6,270 nt of DNA, from the NCBI GenBank assembly GCA_947176615.1, contig CAMWRO010000177.1, positions 1 to 6,270 of the forward strand, read 5' to 3'. The notes beneath the pieces are model-generated. The model searched no databases. It had not been told where the DNA came from and saw nothing but the letters and a program-made list of their open reading frames with translations. Both the position numbers and the translations under genes were made by a program. The stretch is from an uncultured Porphyromonadaceae bacterium (GTDB taxonomy: Bacteria; Bacteroidota; Bacteroidia; Bacteroidales; Muribaculaceae). Shown in pieces: positions 6,175 through 6,270 of this stretch (position 1 is the stretch's first letter; each line of letters begins with the position of its first letter).

Positions 6175-6270
6175 GAGGGTGTTTCATAACAAATGTTAAA
6201 TCCAAAGCCCGTTTTCACGCGTCGGATTTTGTCATGAATCGAGGGAGCATAGCTGTAGCTATGTGACCGA
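6175..6270. mobile_element. MITE-like element, copy 2 (right part cut off by window edge)
   Basis: From GAGGGTGTTTC onward the sequence follows copy 1 (538-632) in the same orientation. The terminal repeat is present, then the shared blocks AATCCAAAGCCCGTTTTCA and GTCGGATTTTGTCATGAA, then the left hairpin arm GAGGGAGCATAGC. It is preceded by TAA (6172-6174), as is copy 1. There are scattered substitutions and a one-base length difference. The last bases (GCTATGTGACCGA) depart from copy 1's GCTATGCTCCCTC, so the hairpin is either degraded or of a variant type. It lies just past the terminator of the preceding gene. Confidence 0.75.

Overview
The window looks like a chromosomal stretch from a gut-type Bacteroidales bacterium, probably Muribaculaceae or a close relative; the family-level guess is inference. 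Three things support it. A BspA-type leucine-rich-repeat protein and a giant secreted protein both end in the short Bacteroidetes C-terminal sorting tail (PGLYI...VKK.xVK). The intergenic regions carry promoter boxes of the Bacteroidetes form TAnnTTTG rather than sigma-70 boxes. The genes are GC-rich (about 60% in the long gene), while the spacers are very AT-rich.

Layout, all genes on the + strand. (1) 1-491: the 3' end of a BspA-like LRR surface protein. It contains two DNA-identical 69-bp repeat units, a third partial unit and a sorting tail. (2) 492-929: a 438-bp spacer holding a 161-bp MITE-like element (538-698) with 32-bp terminal inverted repeats and TAA flanks, a rho-independent terminator (704-747), a five-copy heptamer array (765-799), and a Bacteroidetes promoter overlapping a 33-bp dyad (855-887). 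(3) 930-1391: a complete Lrp/AsnC-family regulator of 153 aa. (4) 1392-1551: a seven-copy heptamer array abutting the stop codon, then a strong terminator, then the promoter of the next gene. (5) 1552-6063: a 1503-aa exported multidomain protein with a propeller-like N-terminal region, Fn3-like modules, three jelly-roll modules of the cleaved-adhesin/choice-of-anchor-J type, and a sorting tail. (6) 6064-6270: its terminator, followed by a second copy of the MITE-like element cut off by the window edge.

Each gene appears to be its own transcription unit, because each has its own terminator and the two complete genes each have a candidate promoter. The LRR protein and the giant protein are probably surface-displayed or released through the same export route (type IX secretion, inferred from the tails). 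Nothing here shows that the Lrp-type regulator controls either of them. The dyad over its own promoter suggests autoregulation.

I see no clear new multi-gene system. The most unusual material is non-coding: the MITE-like family in direct orientation on both sides of the lrp-adhesin block, and different heptamer arrays on either side of the regulator. Among the proteins, the third jelly-roll module appears to be inserted inside an Fn3 fold.
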